Assembly: GCA_002373715.1 (NCBI GenBank)
Contig: DFLI01000034.1
Coordinates: 1-16,868, forward strand
Reading direction: 5' to 3'
Length of the DNA stretch: 16,868 bases
Source: Bacteroidales bacterium UBA3623
GTDB taxonomy: Bacteria > Bacteroidota > Bacteroidia > Bacteroidales > UBA932
Shown here piece by piece: positions 15,504 through 16,868 of this stretch (positions are counted from its first letter, which is position 1; every line of letters starts with the position of its first letter). The position numbers and the translations under genes are program-made. The notes under the pieces were generated by a model, which saw only the letters and a program-made list of their open reading frames with translations, ran no database searches and was not told the DNA's origin.

Positions 15504-15783
15504 TATCTACGACGTAAGTGCCGAACTGGAAAAAGAGTTTGGTCCGGCGGGCTCAGACTCTTGGGAAAAGGCTGTTCAGCAGGCCTGGGATGAATATAGC
15601 GCTCAAATTCTTTTGGATGCCCGGAAAGATGCCAAGAAGACGCAGGCAGAGGTGGCTCAGAAGATAGGGGCTACCAAAAGCTATATCTCCAGGGTGGAGC
15701 ATGGTCAGATCATCCCTACCGTGGCCACTTTCTATCGAATTATCCATGCGTGCGGTATGCGTGTAGAGATTGTTCCAATGTAA
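15490..15783 (+). CDS. higA: HigA-type antitoxin, XRE-family helix-turn-helix protein
   Basis: Predicted 97-residue antitoxin that binds the HigB-like protein and represses the operon. The C-terminal half (about 41-95) is a Cro/CI-type helix-turn-helix: LLDARKDAKKTQAEVAQKIG, then ATKSYISRVEHGQIIPTVAT as recognition helix and following turn, then a final helix and strand. The N-terminal 40 residues (DIYDVSAELEKEFG onward) are helical and acidic, suited to toxin contact. The start at 15490 gives the usual N-terminus and a 14-nt overlap with the toxin gene; an in-frame ATG at 15448 would add 14 Lys/Asn-rich residues and extend the overlap. No clear plus-strand intrinsic terminator follows. Confidence 0.82.
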   Translation: MRKSDIYDVSAELEKEFGPAGSDSWEKAVQQAWDEYSAQILLDARKDAKKTQAEVAQKIGATKSYISRVEHGQIIPTVATFYRIIHACGMRVEIVPM

Positions 15784-15798
15784 CGTGAATTTCTTTTT

Positions 15799-15830
15799 CT
15801 CTTTTTTTCCGCCTCCGGCGAAAAAAAGAG
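15799..15830. repeat. A/T-flanked inverted repeat in convergent spacer
   Basis: CTCTTTTTTT (15799-15808) pairs with AAAAAAAGAG (15821-15830), with inner CGCC (15810-15813) / GGCG (15817-15820), a TCC loop and one bulged C. It can be extended outward by three T-A pairs into 15831-15833. In the plus direction it would form a long hairpin in the 3' region of the toxin-antitoxin mRNA. Its right arm supplies the T-tract of the minus-strand terminator next to it, so the two hairpins are mutually linked. Confidence 0.7.
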
Positions 15831-15858
15831 AAACGCGCCCCTCCCCAAGGGCGCGTTT
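15821..15858 (-). terminator. Strong intrinsic terminator, minus strand
   Basis: Perfect 10-bp GC-rich stem (AAACGCGCCC, 15831-15840, with GGGCGCGTTT, 15849-15858) and 8-nt loop. On the minus strand it is followed by CTC and seven Ts (15821-15827). On the plus strand no T-tract follows, so it is directional toward the left. It could end either the LytTR-gene transcript or the short transcript predicted just upstream of it. Confidence 0.8.
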
Positions 15859-15908
15859 CAAGTATATAAAACGAACTTAACAAATGGACACGAATTGCTT
15901 CGTTGCCC
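15821..15908 (-). ncRNA. Candidate small RNA (about 88 nt)
   Basis: Sequence between a well-formed minus-strand promoter (15913-15942) and a strong minus-strand terminator (15821-15858). The predicted 5' end can fold into a hairpin: two G-C pairs, a 2x2 internal loop, then ACGAA / TTCGT closed by a GCAA (GNRA-type) tetraloop, at about 15886-15907. An unpaired A/T-rich stretch (about 15859-15885) leads to the terminator stem. It has no ATG-initiated reading frame. No known RNA family was recognised. Alternatives: the promoter match is chance and this is only the 3' end of the LytTR mRNA. Confidence 0.4.
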
Positions 15909-15912
15909 GGCA

Positions 15913-15942
15913 CAAAGTTACAATTTTTTATTCTGAAAACAA
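15913..15942 (-). promoter_or_regulatory. Candidate minus-strand promoter in the convergent spacer
   Basis: Read on the minus strand, TTG (15942-15940) is followed by exactly 19 nt and TAACTTTG (15920-15913), an excellent fit to the Bacteroidota -33 / -7 pattern. It points left, away from the LytTR gene and toward the terminator, with no protein-coding gene in between. The predicted start is about 15905-15908. The rest of the spacer up to 16014 is very A/T-rich and shows nothing else. Confidence 0.5.
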
Positions 15943-16014
15943 GAGATATTTACACTTAAAACTCAATTAAAATATTTTAATTTTAGAGTGTTAGGGATAA
16001 ACATCTCAATTTCA

Positions 16015-16824
16015 CTAGAGTAGAGCCACAATGCTGTCGTAGTATTTTTTGCTCACCGGAATGTTTTTCAGGCCTTCCTGGTCCAATTGGGCCAGTGCAT
16101 AGCCGTTGGCATCCTTTTTCAGAAGCTCTACATGGGCGGCATTGACAAAGAAACTGCGGTGGCAGCGCACCAGGCCGTGGCGCTGGAGAATTTCCTCCAG
16201 GGCGCGCATGGAAGAGCGCAGCTCGAAATCCTTCACCTTGCCGTTATCCAGGTGCACGATGTGCACGTAGTTCTCCTCGGCCTCTATGTAAAGCACGGCC
16301 TCGGAAGATACCACCAGTTTGAGGCGCTTCTGCTCGTCATAGAAGCGGATGAGCGTCTTCTCGTCCACGGTGGGGGCTAAATCGGCCCTCTTGTTTAATA
16401 CATGCAGCTGCACGGCCATGGAGATGAGCGAGAGGGGGAACACCAGGATGGCGCACATATACAGGATGCACAGTGACATGATGGTGAAATAAGGCCTGTC
16501 AGCCCAGCTGATGCCCATGGGGATGGAGAGGAACAGGCCGCAGAGGATGGCCTCCCCGAAGCACCACAGCACATACAGCGACCAGTTCAGGTCTATGGCA
16601 CGGCGCAGCAGGAAAAGGAGCATGCGGGAGAAAACCATCACCCCCAGGACGATGAGGGTGGAAACGATGAGGTGGAGAGTATATCGGCCCTGCCCTGCTC
16701 CCAGGAAAACCTCCATGTTAAAGGGCTTATAGGCCAAAACAAAGAGGAAGTAGAAAAGAGGCACCGTAACAAAGAACATTACGTTCACGGGCATCTTGTA
16801 AAAGGTACGTGCAATGGTTTTCAT
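16015..16824 (-). CDS. Membrane-anchored LytTR-family transcriptional regulator
   Basis: Predicted 269-residue regulator made of an inner-membrane part and a DNA-binding domain, without a receiver domain. Four hydrophobic segments lie at about residues 12-32, 50-73, 82-102 and 112-138. A short charged linker (about 144-163) leads to a C-terminal LytTR domain (about 164-269) with the family blocks VLYIEAEENYVHIV, FELRSSMRALEEIL, VRCHRSFFVN and NIPVSKKYYDSI. Membrane-LytTR proteins of this layout are common in Bacteroidota and usually act with a sensor partner or sense directly; the signal is unknown. Only 44 bases upstream are visible. On the minus strand they contain a near-match to the -7 element (TAAGGTTTG, one base too long). 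The gene converges on the toxin-antitoxin pair and there is no sign that it controls the starch operon. Confidence 0.85.
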   Translation of the reverse strand: MKTIARTFYKMPVNVMFFVTVPLFYFLFVLAYKPFNMEVFLGAGQGRYTLHLIVSTLIVLGVMVFSRMLLFLLRRAIDLNWSLYVLWCFGEAILCGLFLSIPMGISWADRPYFTIMSLCILYMCAILVFPLSLISMAVQLHVLNKRADLAPTVDEKTLIRFYDEQKRLKLVVSSEAVLYIEAEENYVHIVHLDNGKVKDFELRSSMRALEEILQRHGLVRCHRSFFVNAAHVELLKKDANGYALAQLDQEGLKNIPVSKKYYDSIVALL

Positions 16825-16868
16825 TCGTCACTCTTTTTGCTGGGACAAACCTTAGATTTGCAGCGTAG

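Noticed and set aside
15553..15861. Minus-strand 102-codon frame opposite the antitoxin gene
   Set aside because: It overlaps the well-supported helix-turn-helix gene and the terminator hairpins, and contains a poly-Lys stretch made by the A/T tract.
16853..16860. Plus-strand TAGATTTG at the right edge, resembling a -7 promoter element
   Set aside because: No -33 element lies at the right distance (the nearest TTTG leaves only 13 nt), and the gene it would serve is outside the window.

Overview
The window comes from a member of the Bacteroidota, most likely order Bacteroidales; genus cannot be resolved by eye. The evidence is a SusC/SusD pair, lipoproteins with Bacteroidota-type signal peptides, start codons without clear Shine-Dalgarno sequences, and promoter-like TTG-N19/20-TAnnTTTG elements.

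Positions 46-14921 hold one compact, co-directional starch-utilisation locus (a Sus-type polysaccharide utilisation locus) of seven genes: susC-like TonB-dependent transporter, susD-like surface glycan-binding lipoprotein, a very large SusE/SusF-like starch-binding lipoprotein with seven tandem modules, a small GH13 lipoprotein amylase, a SusA-like periplasmic neopullulanase, a SusG-like amylase with a CBM58-type insertion, and a SusB-like GH97 alpha-glucosidase. Gaps are 2-12 nt or overlapping, except for one 61-nt gap carrying a GC-rich hairpin (about 7506-7538) that separates the binding/transport genes from the enzymes. The operon ends at a textbook intrinsic terminator (14946-14969). The gene order C-D-E/F-GH13-A-G-B differs from the R-A-B-C-D-E-F-G order of Bacteroides thetaiotaomicron. 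No susR-like regulator is inside the window. The promoter must lie upstream of position 1.

The genes form a pathway. The E/F-like protein and SusD hold starch at the cell surface, SusG (and perhaps the small GH13) cut it, SusCD imports the oligosaccharides, and SusA and SusB degrade them to glucose in the periplasm.

The region after the terminator is different. A HigB/HigA-type toxin-antitoxin pair (15180-15783) has a promoter candidate overlapped by alternating TGTTG/CAACA half-sites. A convergent spacer follows, with a well-formed minus-strand promoter, a short non-coding stretch and a strong minus-strand terminator: a candidate small RNA of about 88 nt. The window ends with a minus-strand membrane-anchored LytTR-type regulator (16015-16824).

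The points most worth a second look are the candidate small RNA, the toxin-antitoxin operator with a possibly leaderless toxin start, the seven-module starch-binding lipoprotein, and the lipidated but probably periplasm-facing SusB.
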